Source: Flavobacterium yafengii (GTDB taxonomy: Bacteria; Bacteroidota; Bacteroidia; Flavobacteriales; Flavobacteriaceae). Taken from it: a DNA stretch of 64,000 nt. The stretch is taken from assembly GCF_030010375.1 (NCBI RefSeq), contig NZ_JASCRY010000001.1:1488001-1552000 (forward strand), in the 5' to 3' direction. The position numbers and the translations under genes were made by a program. The notes under the pieces were generated by a model, which saw nothing but the letters and a program-made list of their open reading frames with translations, had not been told where the DNA came from and made no database searches. Position 1 is the stretch's first letter; each line of letters opens with the position of its first letter. This document shows positions 36,334 to 45,828 of this stretch, in pieces.

Positions 36334-37629
36334 TTGAAACCAGAACCCAAGAAAATTTTAATTATTACCTATTATTGGCCACCGGCTGGCGGACCAGGCG
36401 TTCAGCGTTGGCTTAAGTTTGTTAAGTACTTGCCTGATTTTGGTATTCAACCAATTGTATACATTCCGGAGAATCCAACGTATCCTATTGTTGATGAGAA
36501 CTTGGTTAAAGAAGTTTCTGATAAAGCGATTATTCTGAAACAGAAGATTTTCGAACCCTATCAATTAGCATCTTTTCTTTCGAAAAACAAAACTAAAAAA
36601 ATCAGTTCAGGAATTATTCCAAATCAGAAAAAGCAATCTTTTCTTGATAAAACTTTTCTTTGGATTCGTGGAAATCTTTTTATTCCCGATGCACGTGTTT
36701 TTTGGGTAAAACCATCGGTTGCTTATTTGGAAAAATACATTGTAGAAAATGATATTGACACCATAGTTACTTCTGGACCGCCACACAGCTTACATCTTAT
36801 TGGACTAGAATTAAAACAAAAATTAGATTTGAAATGGTTTGCCGATTTTCGGGATCCGTGGACGACTATTGGCTATCATAAATCCTTACGATTGTCCAGT
36901 TTTGCTGCCAAAAAACACAAAGCATTAGAACATCAGGTTTTGAATACAGCCGATACAATTATTGTAACCAGTAAAACTACTAAAACGGAATTTCAAGCGA
37001 TTACAAATAAACCTATTGCGATAATAACGAATGGTTATGATACGGAAGAAGTTGGAAAACAGACTTTGGATTCAAAGTTCAGCTTAGCACATATTGGTTC
37101 TTTTCTTTCCGAGAGAAATCCTTTGATTTTATGGGAAAGTTTGGTTGAATTGCTACACGAAATTCCAGATTTTAAATCGCATTTAGAAATAAAACTAATT
37201 GGAGCTGTTAGTCAGGAAGTTTTGGAAACGATTACTCAATTTGGGCTAAATTCCTATTTGAATAATTTGGGTTATGTTTCGCATTCAGAAGCGATTGCAC
37301 ACCAAAAAAAATCACAGGTTTTGTTGCTTATCGAAATTGATTCCGAAGATACTAAAAGTATTATTCCAGGAAAATTATTCGAATATATGGTTTCAAACCG
37401 ACCTATTATTGCGATTGGTCCCAACGGTTCTGATTTTGCCGAAATCATAACAGAAACCAATACAGGCGTATTTTTTGATTATTCGGAGAAAATGAAACTT
37501 AAAAGTGTAATTTTGGATTTTTATAATCAGTTTTTGGAGGGAAAATTACAAGCAAACGGAGTTGGATTACAACGCTATTCCAGAAAAAATCTTACCAAAG
37601 CATTGGTTGAATTACTTAACAAATCGTAA
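36334..37629 (+). CDS. Glycosyltransferase family 4-like protein
   Basis: A GT-B glycosyltransferase of 431 residues. The N-terminal domain begins KILIITYYWPPAGGPGVQRW, the GT4-like acceptor domain signature, and DFRDPWT follows near residue 170. The donor domain has ITNGYD, HIGSFLSERNP and SIIPGKLFEYMVSNRPIIAIG (nucleotide-sugar binding). It is a TTG start at 36334, since no ATG lies before the conserved first strand. With YfhO upstream and a flippase downstream it likely adds a sugar to a surface glycan. Confidence 0.9.
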   Translation: MKPEPKKILIITYYWPPAGGPGVQRWLKFVKYLPDFGIQPIVYIPENPTYPIVDENLVKEVSDKAIILKQKIFEPYQLASFLSKNKTKKISSGIIPNQKKQSFLDKTFLWIRGNLFIPDARVFWVKPSVAYLEKYIVENDIDTIVTSGPPHSLHLIGLELKQKLDLKWFADFRDPWTTIGYHKSLRLSSFAAKKHKALEHQVLNTADTIIVTSKTTKTEFQAITNKPIAIITNGYDTEEVGKQTLDSKFSLAHIGSFLSERNPLILWESLVELLHEIPDFKSHLEIKLIGAVSQEVLETITQFGLNSYLNNLGYVSHSEAIAHQKKSQVLLLIEIDSEDTKSIIPGKLFEYMVSNRPIIAIGPNGSDFAEIITETNTGVFFDYSEKMKLKSVILDFYNQFLEGKLQANGVGLQRYSRKNLTKALVELLNKS

Positions 37630-37640
37630 ATTAAAAGTGA

Positions 37641-37664
37641 GATTGCTTCGTGCCTCGCAATGAC
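37641..37664 (-). repeat. 24-nt core repeat, second copy
   Basis: The minus strand reads GTCATTGCGAGG, then CACGAAGCAATC, matching 22 of 24 bases of 29241-29264. It fills the spacer between the glycosyltransferase and flippase genes. Confidence 0.75.
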
Positions 37665-37670
37665 AAAAAA

Positions 37671-39134
37671 ATGGGAATAGTATTAAATCAATCTTTAAAG
37701 AATACAATAATCACTTATTTAGGTTTTGGAATTGGTGCAATAAATACCCTTTACTTGTATCCTATTTTTTTGGGAGCTACTTATTATGCCTTAACTAATT
37801 ATATCCTTTCTGTTGCTAATGTTATCATGCCATTATTTGCAATAGGAATGCAAAATACGTTAGTGAAATTTTATTCGCAATACGAAACAGATGAAGAGCG
37901 ATCCCGATTTTTATCCTTTACAGTATTGTTTCCTTTACTTTTATCTATTCCTTTAATTCTGATTGGATTTATTTTCTTTGATGATATTTTATTTTTTGTA
38001 TCAAAGAAAAACCCGGTAGTCAAGGATTTTATTTGGCTTATTCCATTTGTCGGATTATGTATGGCTTATTTCGAAATTTTTTATGCCTGGGCCAGAGTCC
38101 ACATGCATTCGGTTTTTGGGAATTTTGTTAAAGAAGTAGGACTTAGATTGTTTTCTTTAATTGCGTTGATTGGTGTTTATTATAAATGGATAACGGTTGT
38201 GGATTTTGTTTATATTACTGCCGGAATTTATTTTTTGGCACTAATTATTACAATGGGTTATGCCTTTTACATTAAAAGACCAAGTTTTCAATTTGCTATA
38301 CCTCATAACGTGAAAAATTTAATGGAGTATACTTTTTATATTATTTTATCAGGAAGTGTGGCTAATTTGCTGTTGGATGGTGATAAAATTATGCTGAACC
38401 AGTATATGGTAATTGAAAATATTGCCTACTATTCTATTGCCACATTTATCGCTCTGGTCATATCAGTTCCAAGCCGGGCGATGCATCAAATTGTGTATCC
38501 AATTACGGCAAGGTTAATGCATGAAAATAAACATGATGAGTTAAATGATTTGTACAAAAAAACATCCATCAATTTACAAGTAGTCGGCGGTTTTGTGATG
38601 TTGGGGATTTTTGTTAATATCAATCAATTATATGAAATAGTTCCAGAAGTATATAGAGGGGGTATTCCAGTTGTTTTTATGATTGGAATTTCTAAATATT
38701 TTGATTTAATTTTAGGGAACAATAATGCCATTATTTTCAATACAAAATATTATCGAACGGTTTTGTTTTTGGGTGTTGGATTAGTCGCCTTAACCATCGG
38801 ATTGAATATGATTTTTATTCCCTTATATGGTATTATAGGTTCTGCTTTTGCTACCTTATTGTCTATTACATTATACAGTTTAGCTAAACTACTTTTTGTG
38901 GTCAAGCGTTTGTATTTATATCCTTTCACAAATCAAACGATATATTCTCTTGGGATTACATTTGTATTATTTCTATTGTTTTATTTCTGGGAATTTCCTT
39001 TTGATCCCAGAATAAACATTGGTTTAAAATCAATTTTGGTTACTTTTTTATATGTTTATATCAACTACAAGTTTGTAATTTCCATTGAAATTAATCAAGC
39101 TTTAGATGTAGTTTTGAAAAAATTGAGGAATTAA
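37671..39134 (+). CDS. Polysaccharide flippase (Wzx/MATE-like)
   Basis: 487 residues with about 13-14 hydrophobic segments and no long soluble domain, typical of the MOP superfamily that flips lipid-linked oligosaccharides across the inner membrane. GDKIMLNQYMVIENIAYYS resembles the central MOP signature. A frame from the GTG at 37650 would read through the core repeat (MPRNDKKM); the ATG at 37671 is chosen. It ends the polysaccharide run. Confidence 0.88.
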   Translation: MGIVLNQSLKNTIITYLGFGIGAINTLYLYPIFLGATYYALTNYILSVANVIMPLFAIGMQNTLVKFYSQYETDEERSRFLSFTVLFPLLLSIPLILIGFIFFDDILFFVSKKNPVVKDFIWLIPFVGLCMAYFEIFYAWARVHMHSVFGNFVKEVGLRLFSLIALIGVYYKWITVVDFVYITAGIYFLALIITMGYAFYIKRPSFQFAIPHNVKNLMEYTFYIILSGSVANLLLDGDKIMLNQYMVIENIAYYSIATFIALVISVPSRAMHQIVYPITARLMHENKHDELNDLYKKTSINLQVVGGFVMLGIFVNINQLYEIVPEVYRGGIPVVFMIGISKYFDLILGNNNAIIFNTKYYRTVLFLGVGLVALTIGLNMIFIPLYGIIGSAFATLLSITLYSLAKLLFVVKRLYLYPFTNQTIYSLGITFVLFLLFYFWEFPFDPRINIGLKSILVTFLYVYINYKFVISIEINQALDVVLKKLRN

Positions 39135-39505
39135 TTTATATTCTTTTTTTGTTCCAAAAAATGGTAAATCTTAATTTCTAAAATAAATTTTCCAAAAAAA
39201 AACCATACCCGTTTAGCTTTTTCCCTCTTTAGAAAATAAGGAGATAAGTCTTTATTATATAAATGATTAAGGAAGGCGATATGTGAATATTGTAACTTTA
39301 AATAATTATTGTGTAACTTTTAAAGTGTCTAAAAAAATATATTTGTGTGAACTTTAATTGTAAAAGATAATAGTCGTTTAATTGTTTTTTGGATTGATCA
39401 AAAATCACTAAAAGTGGGTATTGTACAAGTAAGCGACTATCCTTATTTTTGCAATTGTTATCTTTATAAAAGACAATAATTAAATAGCTAAAATAATTTA
39501 CCCCA
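39135..39505. other. 371-bp intergenic leader region
   Basis: Two TAnnTTTG elements are present, TATATTTG (39338-39345) and TATTTTTG (39444-39451). ATAGTCGTTTA (39370-39380) can pair with TAAGCGACTAT (39430-39440), enclosing a smaller TTTTTG/CAAAAA hairpin. No ORF or RNA gene is evident. Confidence 0.4.
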
Positions 39506-39811
39506 ATGATTATGAAAAGCAATCCATATATAAACGAAGAAAGCCTACAAAAATTTACTAGTATCATAGCTAATAAAATCCATAATGGATTTATAATTAT
39601 CGAAAGGAACGATACATTGCCTTTTGCAGTTTTATCAAAAGGCAGGAAAGACGTCGATCACGGGTTTAATTTTTTACTTTGTTGTATGACATTAGGCGTA
39701 TGGTCGGTTGGTTGGATTTATTTAACTTATGTTTCTTCTAAAGAGAAAAATATAGTGATAGCAATCGATGAAGATGGAAATACATTTGAAGAAAAATGCT
39801 ATTCAGAATAG
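39506..39811 (+). CDS. Hypothetical protein with a hydrophobic helix
   Basis: 101 residues (99 from the second ATG at 39512). An N-terminal polar part contains IANKIHNGFIIIERNDTLPFAVLSKG. A central hydrophobic segment follows (about 55-77, NFLLCCMTLGVWSVGWIYLTY), then a short acidic C-terminus. This resembles small single-pass inner membrane proteins; no family is recognised. The stop codon is inside the terminator hairpin shared with uvrA. Confidence 0.65.
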   Translation: MIMKSNPYINEESLQKFTSIIANKIHNGFIIIERNDTLPFAVLSKGRKDVDHGFNFLLCCMTLGVWSVGWIYLTYVSSKEKNIVIAIDEDGNTFEEKCYSE

Positions 39812-39820
39812 CATTTTTAT
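39792..39820. terminator. Bidirectional terminator built from coding sequence
   Basis: AAAAATGCTA (39792-39801) pairs with TAGCATTTTT (39809-39818). It includes the stop codon of the 101-residue gene and reaches the uvrA stop codon, so it ends both convergent genes. Confidence 0.75.
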
Positions 39821-42603
39821 AATTTTTCTTTTAGGTATTTTCCAGTAACTGAATCTTTTATTTTTACAATTTGTTCTGGAGTTCCAACTGCTAATAATTT
39901 TCCGCCATTTTCTCCTCCTTCTGGACCTAAATCAATAATCCAGTCGGCACATTTGATAAGATCAAGATTGTGTTCAATTACTAATATTGAATGGCCTTTA
40001 TCTATCAATGCATCAAAAGAAGCCAATAATTTTTTGATGTCATGAAAATGCAATCCCGTTGTGGGTTCGTCAAAAACAAATAAAGCTTTGTCTTTTGTAG
40101 CTCCTTTTACTAGGAATGAAGCGAGTTTTATACGCTGTGCTTCTCCACCGGAAAGTGTAGAAGACGATTGTCCTAATTGTACATAACCCAATCCCACATC
40201 TTGCAAAGGTTGTAATTTCTGAGTGATTTTAGTTTGTTTATTAGCAATGAAAAAGGCAATTGCATCATCAATAGTCATGGTTAGAATATCGTGAATATTT
40301 TTACCCTCAAAAGCTACTTCCAGAACTTCTTTCTTAAATCGCTTCCCATTGCAGGTTTCACAAGGCAATTGCACATCCGCCATGAAAACCATTTCTACAT
40401 TTATGGAACCTTCTCCTTTGCAGGTTTCACATCTTCCTCCATCAACATTAAAAGAAAAATGTTTGGCTTGATAGCCTCTTATTTTTGATAGTTTTTCTTT
40501 GGCATACAATTCCCGAATATCATCATACGCCTTAATATATGTCACAGGATTAGAACGGGAACTTCTTCCTATTGGGTTTTGGTCTACGTATTCAATATGT
40601 TTAATTTGCGAAAACGAACCTGATATTTCGCTGAATTGCCCTGCTTTTTCACCAACATTTTCGAGTTTTTTTTGCATCGCCGGAAAAAGGATTTTTTTAA
40701 CAAGCGTACTTTTTCCGCTTCCCGAAACACCGGTAATTACCGTTAATACATCCAAAGGAAAGGTTACATCTATATTTTGAAGATTGTTTTCACGAGCTCC
40801 TTTTATTTCGATAAAATTCTTGAAAAGTCTGCGTTTTTTTGGAACGGTAATTTCTAAATCACCATTCAGATATTTTGCTGTAAGTGAAGTCGATTTTAAT
40901 ATTTCATCATACGTACCTTGAGCCACCAGATTACCTCCAAAAGTACCTGCTTCTGGTCCAATATCAATAATCATATCGGCCGCTTTCATAATATCTTCAT
41001 CATGTTCTACCACAATAACGGTGTTTCCTAAATCTCTTAACGATAACAGTACTTTTATCAGGCGTTCTGTATCTTTTGGGTGTAAACCAATGCTAGGTTC
41101 ATCCAGAATGTACATAGAACCCACTAAACTGCTTCCTAGAGAAGTTGCTAAATTGATACGTTGTGATTCACCTCCGGAAAGTGTTGCTGAATTCCTGTTT
41201 AATGTCAGATAATCCAATCCTACTTCGGTTAAAAATGACAAACGGTTGTTGATTTCTACTAACAATCGTTTTGCTATTTGTTTTTCATAAACATCTAAAT
41301 CAATATTTTCGAAAAAAGCAACCAAATGTTTAATAGGCAAATCAACTAAGTCAGAAACTGTTTTTGAATTAATTTTGACATAGGAAGCCTCAATTCTCAA
41401 GCGTTTTCCTTTGCAGGAATGGCATTTGGTTTTTCCTCTGTAACGAGAAAGCATCACTCTATTTTGGATTTTATAATTCTTTTCTTCCAGTTCTTTGAAA
41501 AAATCATTTAAACCTTGAAAATAGGTATTTCCATTCCAAATCAATTCTTTTTGATCCTCAGATAATTGATAATATGGTTTGTGGATTGGGAAATCAAATT
41601 TGTACGCGTTATTGACTAATTCATCTCGAAACCAACTCATGCTTTCGCCTCTCCAAGGGAAAATTGCATTTTCAAAAACGGATAAAGTCGTATTTGGCAC
41701 CACTAATTCGGCATCAATTCCTATAATATTACCATATCCTTCACAAACGGGACACGCTCCATACGGATTATTGAAGCTGAATAAATGTACATTTGGTTCC
41801 AAAAATGTAATCCCATCCAATTCGAAATTATTGGAATACGAATACTTTTTATCGGAGTTTAATTCTTGTAAATGGCAAATTCCTTTTCCTTCAAAGAAAG
41901 CAGTTTGCACCGCATCAGCCAATCGATTGTAGAACTCTTCTTCATCTTTGACTACAATTCGGTCAATAATGAGCTTTATGTCTTTATTATCTAAAGAATG
42001 TTGGTCTATTTCATCTAAACGAATCATTTCATTGTTTACCAATATTCGGGCAAAACCTTGTTGTAAGAGCACTTTTAGTTTGTCTTCCAGTTTTCGTCCT
42101 TCTTCTAAATGGATAGGAGCAAGAAGCAACCATTTGCTGTCTAATTCAAATGTTTTCACATCTGTAACCACATCAGTAACCGTATTTTTTTTGACTTCAC
42201 GACCAGAAATAGGAGAATATGTTCTTCCAATTCTGGCAAAAAGCAATTTTACATAATCGTATATTTCGGTTGAAGTTCCTACTGTAGAACGTGCGTTTGT
42301 TGTATTTACTTTTTGTTCGATAGCAATCGCAGGAGCAATTCCCTTGATGTATTCCACTTTTGGTTTATCCAAACGTCCAAGAAATTGTCTCGCATAAGAT
42401 GACAAACTTTCTACATAACGGCGTTGCCCTTCGGCATATAAAGTATCAAAAGCCAAACTTGATTTTCCAGAACCTGAAAGTCCTGTAATAACCACTAATT
42501 TATTTCGGGGAATCGCAACATCTACATTTTTTAGGTTATGTACTTGTGCGCCTTTTATGATGATATTTTTCTTTGGATCTAATTTCGAAAGGTCAACTTG
42601 CAT
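39817..42603 (-). CDS. uvrA: Excinuclease ABC subunit A
   Basis: UvrA detects bulky DNA damage in nucleotide excision repair and loads UvrB. The 928 residues hold two ABC modules: Walker [10 protein letters not shown] (N-terminal) and GVSGSGKST (C-terminal), and both LSGGE signatures ([22 protein letters not shown]). One zinc site uses CPVCEGYG and CHSCKGKR; the second uses CETCKGEG and CETCNGKR. A UvrB-binding region lies near 120-250. The frame extends to 42633, but the -7 element at 42621-42628 lies in that part, so the ATG at 42603 is the start. It is divergent from the PUL regulator. Confidence 0.97.
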   Translation of the reverse strand: MQVDLSKLDPKKNIIIKGAQVHNLKNVDVAIPRNKLVVITGLSGSGKSSLAFDTLYAEGQRRYVESLSSYARQFLGRLDKPKVEYIKGIAPAIAIEQKVNTTNARSTVGTSTEIYDYVKLLFARIGRTYSPISGREVKKNTVTDVVTDVKTFELDSKWLLLAPIHLEEGRKLEDKLKVLLQQGFARILVNNEMIRLDEIDQHSLDNKDIKLIIDRIVVKDEEEFYNRLADAVQTAFFEGKGICHLQELNSDKKYSYSNNFELDGITFLEPNVHLFSFNNPYGACPVCEGYGNIIGIDAELVVPNTTLSVFENAIFPWRGESMSWFRDELVNNAYKFDFPIHKPYYQLSEDQKELIWNGNTYFQGLNDFFKELEEKNYKIQNRVMLSRYRGKTKCHSCKGKRLRIEASYVKINSKTVSDLVDLPIKHLVAFFENIDLDVYEKQIAKRLLVEINNRLSFLTEVGLDYLTLNRNSATLSGGESQRINLATSLGSSLVGSMYILDEPSIGLHPKDTERLIKVLLSLRDLGNTVIVVEHDEDIMKAADMIIDIGPEAGTFGGNLVAQGTYDEILKSTSLTAKYLNGDLEITVPKKRRLFKNFIEIKGARENNLQNIDVTFPLDVLTVITGVSGSGKSTLVKKILFPAMQKKLENVGEKAGQFSEISGSFSQIKHIEYVDQNPIGRSSRSNPVTYIKAYDDIRELYAKEKLSKIRGYQAKHFSFNVDGGRCETCKGEGSINVEMVFMADVQLPCETCNGKRFKKEVLEVAFEGKNIHDILTMTIDDAIAFFIANKQTKITQKLQPLQDVGLGYVQLGQSSSTLSGGEAQRIKLASFLVKGATKDKALFVFDEPTTGLHFHDIKKLLASFDALIDKGHSILVIEHNLDLIKCADWIIDLGPEGGENGGKLLAVGTPEQIVKIKDSVTGKYLKEKL

Positions 42604-42620
42604 AAAAATGATAATTTTTA

Positions 42621-42628
42621 CAAAAGTA
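42621..42628 (-). promoter_or_regulatory. -7 element for uvrA
   Basis: CAAAAGTA is TACTTTTG on the minus strand, 17 nt before the ATG at 42603. It excludes the longer start. Confidence 0.5.
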
Positions 42629-42758
42629 ATCAATTTTCAACTGACTAAAAGGATTGAACAAGTCACAAATAATCATTAAAAGTGTGGTTGATAAGTGATT
42701 TTTCTTCTTGTATAGTTTTTATGTTTTCTATGACCTAAAAAAATAGTATTTTTAAGAT

Positions 42759-42766
42759 TATTTTTG
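42759..42766 (+). promoter_or_regulatory. -7 element for PUL regulator
   Basis: TATTTTTG fits TAnnTTTG, 23 nt before the TTG start at 42790. Confidence 0.5.
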
Positions 42767-42789
42767 AAAAAATTAACTTCACCATACCA

Positions 42790-45591
42790 TTGAAAACAAA
42801 ATTATACATTTTTCTTTTTTTAATGTCCTTTTGTGCTTTTTCTCAAGAATTGCCGCCAATTGTAAAATATGCCTCAACCACTTATGGTGCGGGAAACCAG
42901 AATTGGATGATTTCGCAGGATCAAAATCATTATGTTTTCTTTGCCAATAATGAAGGATTATTGGAATTTAACGGATCAAATTGGGAATTATATCCATCAC
43001 CAAACGAGACTATTGTTCGTTCTGTAAAAGTGATTGGAAATAAAATTTATACCGGTTGCTACATGGAATTTGGTTTCTGGACGAGGCAGACAAATGGAAA
43101 ACTAAAATACACTTCGCTTAGCAAAACAATAAAAACTCAAATTCTTAATGACGAACAGTTTTGGAATATATTAAACTATGAACAATGGGTTGTTTTTCAA
43201 TCTTTGGACAGAATTTATATTTACAATACCAAAACAGGAGGTTTCAAAATTATTGCTCCCAAAAATAATATTACTAAATCGTTCCGTACAAAAAACGCAA
43301 TTTATTTTCAGAGTATAAATGAAGGACTTTTTGAAATTGAAAGCGGAAAAGGGCGCTTGGTATCTAATAATCCTATTCTAAAAGACAATAGGATTGTCAA
43401 CGTTTTTACTATTGATGAAGGCCTTTTAATCCAGACTCAGCTGAATGGATTTTATAAACTTATAGGAACTGTTTTGACTAAATTTTCTACAGAAGTTGAT
43501 TCGGAATTAGCATCCAGTAGCGTGTACAGCAGTCAATTACTGTCGGATGGAAGTTTTGCTTTAGGAACTGTCTCTAATGGGATTTTTATCTTAAATAATA
43601 ACGGGAGAATTAAATATCACATCAACCAAAACAAAGGATTGAGTAATAATACAGCGTTGTCTTTATATGAAGATGCCGATAAGAATCTTTGGGTAGGATT
43701 GGACAACGGGATCAATTGTATTAATCTGCAATCTCCTATACAAAATTTTGTTGATGATACTGGAATTTTAGGAACCGTCTATACCTCAAAGCTTTATGAC
43801 GGTAATTTGTATGTAGGAACCAATCAAGGTTTGTTTTATAAAAACTATCTGACTAATGATGAATTCAAATTTGTAAACGGAACTAAAGGGCAGGTTTGGT
43901 CTTTGTTTGAGTACGATGGAACACTTTTTTGCGGTCATGATTCGGGAACATTTGTGATTGAAAACGCTGTTGCAAAAAATATATTTTCTGCATCTGGTAC
44001 TTGGAAATTTGAAACTGTCCCCAATCAAAAAGGGCTCTTACTCCAAGGGAATTACTATGGAATTTCTGTTTTGGCAAAAACGAATAATCAATGGAGTTTT
44101 AGAAATAAAATTGCAGGATTTGATTATTCCTCAAAATATTTTGAAATCACGAATGCTCTGAATATATATGTAAGTCACGAATATAAAGGAGTTTATAGGC
44201 TGGAATTAGATGATAAACTCTCAAAAACGAAACCTTTTGTGACCTATAAAACACCCGAAAAAGGTAAAAATGCCAGTTTAACTAAGTTCAATAACATAAT
44301 TTACTATGCTAATAAAGAAGGTATCTTTAAATTGAATGAGAAGACCAAACAATTCAGTAAGGATAATTTATTAAGTTCTGTTTTCGAAAAAGATGAATAT
44401 ACTTCGGGAAAATTGATTGTGGATAATTCCAATAAAATATGGCTGTTCTCAAAAAATTACATCCATTATTTTTCATTGAGTAAACTAAGTAATCAACTGA
44501 AGCAAAATGTAATTCCGATTCCAGCTTCATTAACAAATTCGATGTTAGGCTACGAAAATATTACTCAAATTTCCAATTCCAATTATTTGATAGGAACTAC
44601 TGATGGGTATTATATTTTGAATCTTAATGAATTGAGTTTTAAAAATCATAACGTCTCTATTTCCGCAATTACAACAAATAAGTTAAATGAAACTTCCGAA
44701 AACCGTTCTATTCAGGAAGAGGGTAGTTTTAAATATGATGAAAATAATATAACCATTAATTATACGGTTCCTGAATTTAATAAATACATCAATGCTGAAT
44801 TTCAATATTTATTAGAAGGATTTCAAGAGGAGTGGAGCGAATGGAGTGCAAAATCAACAGTGAATTTTAAAAATTTGCCTCCTGGGGAATATACTTTTAA
44901 GGTGAGAGCTAAATTTGCTAATTCTACTTTAGAAGATACCGCTATATATACTTTTACTGTTGAAAAACCTTGGTATTTAACCAATATTGCTCTTTTTTTC
45001 TATTTTATTTTTGTGATTGTGATGGCTCGATTTATTCATAAGACCTATAAAAATTACTATCAAAAACAAAAAGAGAAATTAATAGAAGAGAATAATTTGT
45101 TATTAGAGATTAAAGAGCTTGAAAACGAGCAGGAATTAATGCGTATTAGAAACGAACAGCTTTCTCAAGATGTAGATACTAAAAATAGAGAGTTGGCTGT
45201 TTCTACGATGAGTTTGAATAGTAAAAATGAGTTGCTGGCTTTTATCAAAGATGATTTAAAGAAAACGCATGATGATGGCAACAGAAGTATAAAATCAGTA
45301 ATTTCTACAATTAATAAGAACATAACTGAAGGCGATAGCTGGAGTGTATTCAAAGAAGCTTTTGATAATGCCGATAAAGACTTTTTGAAAAAAATGAAAC
45401 TGGCTCATCCGTCCTTAACTCCAAACGATTTGCGATTATGTGCCTACTTGAGATTAAATCTTTCGTCGAAAGAAGTAGCGCCTTTGCTAAATATTTCTGT
45501 ACGAAGCGTTGAGATAAAAAGATATCGTTTGCGTAAGAAAATGGAATTGTCGCACGAACAAGGACTTGTAGAGTACATTTTAGCTGTATAG
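42790..45591 (+). CDS. Membrane-spanning propeller-sensor transcription regulator
   Basis: 933 residues. A signal peptide (about 1-19, ending CAFSQ) leads to a long beta-propeller region with two-component-regulator-propeller type repeats (about 25-640, for example DADKNLWVGLDNGINCI). A Y_Y_Y domain (about 655-727) and one transmembrane segment (about 730-750) follow. A coiled coil (about 755-815) then leads to a C-terminal LuxR-like helix-turn-helix (about 870-925, NLSSKEVAPLLNISVRSVEI). There is no kinase domain, so it would carry signal across the membrane by itself, as SusR does. It is probably the activator of the SusCD operon 237 bp downstream. TTG start at 42790. Confidence 0.9.
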   Translation: MKTKLYIFLFLMSFCAFSQELPPIVKYASTTYGAGNQNWMISQDQNHYVFFANNEGLLEFNGSNWELYPSPNETIVRSVKVIGNKIYTGCYMEFGFWTRQTNGKLKYTSLSKTIKTQILNDEQFWNILNYEQWVVFQSLDRIYIYNTKTGGFKIIAPKNNITKSFRTKNAIYFQSINEGLFEIESGKGRLVSNNPILKDNRIVNVFTIDEGLLIQTQLNGFYKLIGTVLTKFSTEVDSELASSSVYSSQLLSDGSFALGTVSNGIFILNNNGRIKYHINQNKGLSNNTALSLYEDADKNLWVGLDNGINCINLQSPIQNFVDDTGILGTVYTSKLYDGNLYVGTNQGLFYKNYLTNDEFKFVNGTKGQVWSLFEYDGTLFCGHDSGTFVIENAVAKNIFSASGTWKFETVPNQKGLLLQGNYYGISVLAKTNNQWSFRNKIAGFDYSSKYFEITNALNIYVSHEYKGVYRLELDDKLSKTKPFVTYKTPEKGKNASLTKFNNIIYYANKEGIFKLNEKTKQFSKDNLLSSVFEKDEYTSGKLIVDNSNKIWLFSKNYIHYFSLSKLSNQLKQNVIPIPASLTNSMLGYENITQISNSNYLIGTTDGYYILNLNELSFKNHNVSISAITTNKLNETSENRSIQEEGSFKYDENNITINYTVPEFNKYINAEFQYLLEGFQEEWSEWSAKSTVNFKNLPPGEYTFKVRAKFANSTLEDTAIYTFTVEKPWYLTNIALFFYFIFVIVMARFIHKTYKNYYQKQKEKLIEENNLLLEIKELENEQELMRIRNEQLSQDVDTKNRELAVSTMSLNSKNELLAFIKDDLKKTHDDGNRSIKSVISTINKNITEGDSWSVFKEAFDNADKDFLKKMKLAHPSLTPNDLRLCAYLRLNLSSKEVAPLLNISVRSVEIKRYRLRKKMELSHEQGLVEYILAV

Positions 45592-45625
45592 TTTCTTCTG
45601 AATTTTACAAATAAAACTATACATT

Positions 45626-45659
45626 ACCACAACAATACCGTTATTGTTGTGGTTTTTTT
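45626..45659 (+). terminator. Terminator after PUL regulator
   Basis: ACCACAACAATA (45626-45637) pairs perfectly with TATTGTTGTGGT (45642-45653), followed by TTTTTT. It separates the regulator from the susC transcription unit. Confidence 0.92.
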
Positions 45660-45828
45660 GTTTTTAGAGAAAATCTGGATTTCTTAATTTCTTCTTAATT
45701 TTCAGCCCTTTTTTAAATATTATGAATTAAACAATTGATTTTTTGCATTGTATGTTTTTTGTAGAGGTTCTTTTTGATTTATTATTAGTTGTTCCGATTA
45801 ATTTTATAATTCACAAAAAATATAAATT

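Noticed and set aside
37650..37670. Extended flippase start at GTG 37650
   Set aside because: The extra seven residues are encoded by the dispersed core repeat rather than by conserved gene sequence.
42790..45591. Hybrid two-component system (HTCS) of the PUL
   Set aside because: After the membrane span there is only a coiled coil and a LuxR-like helix-turn-helix; no H-box, ATPase or receiver motif is present.
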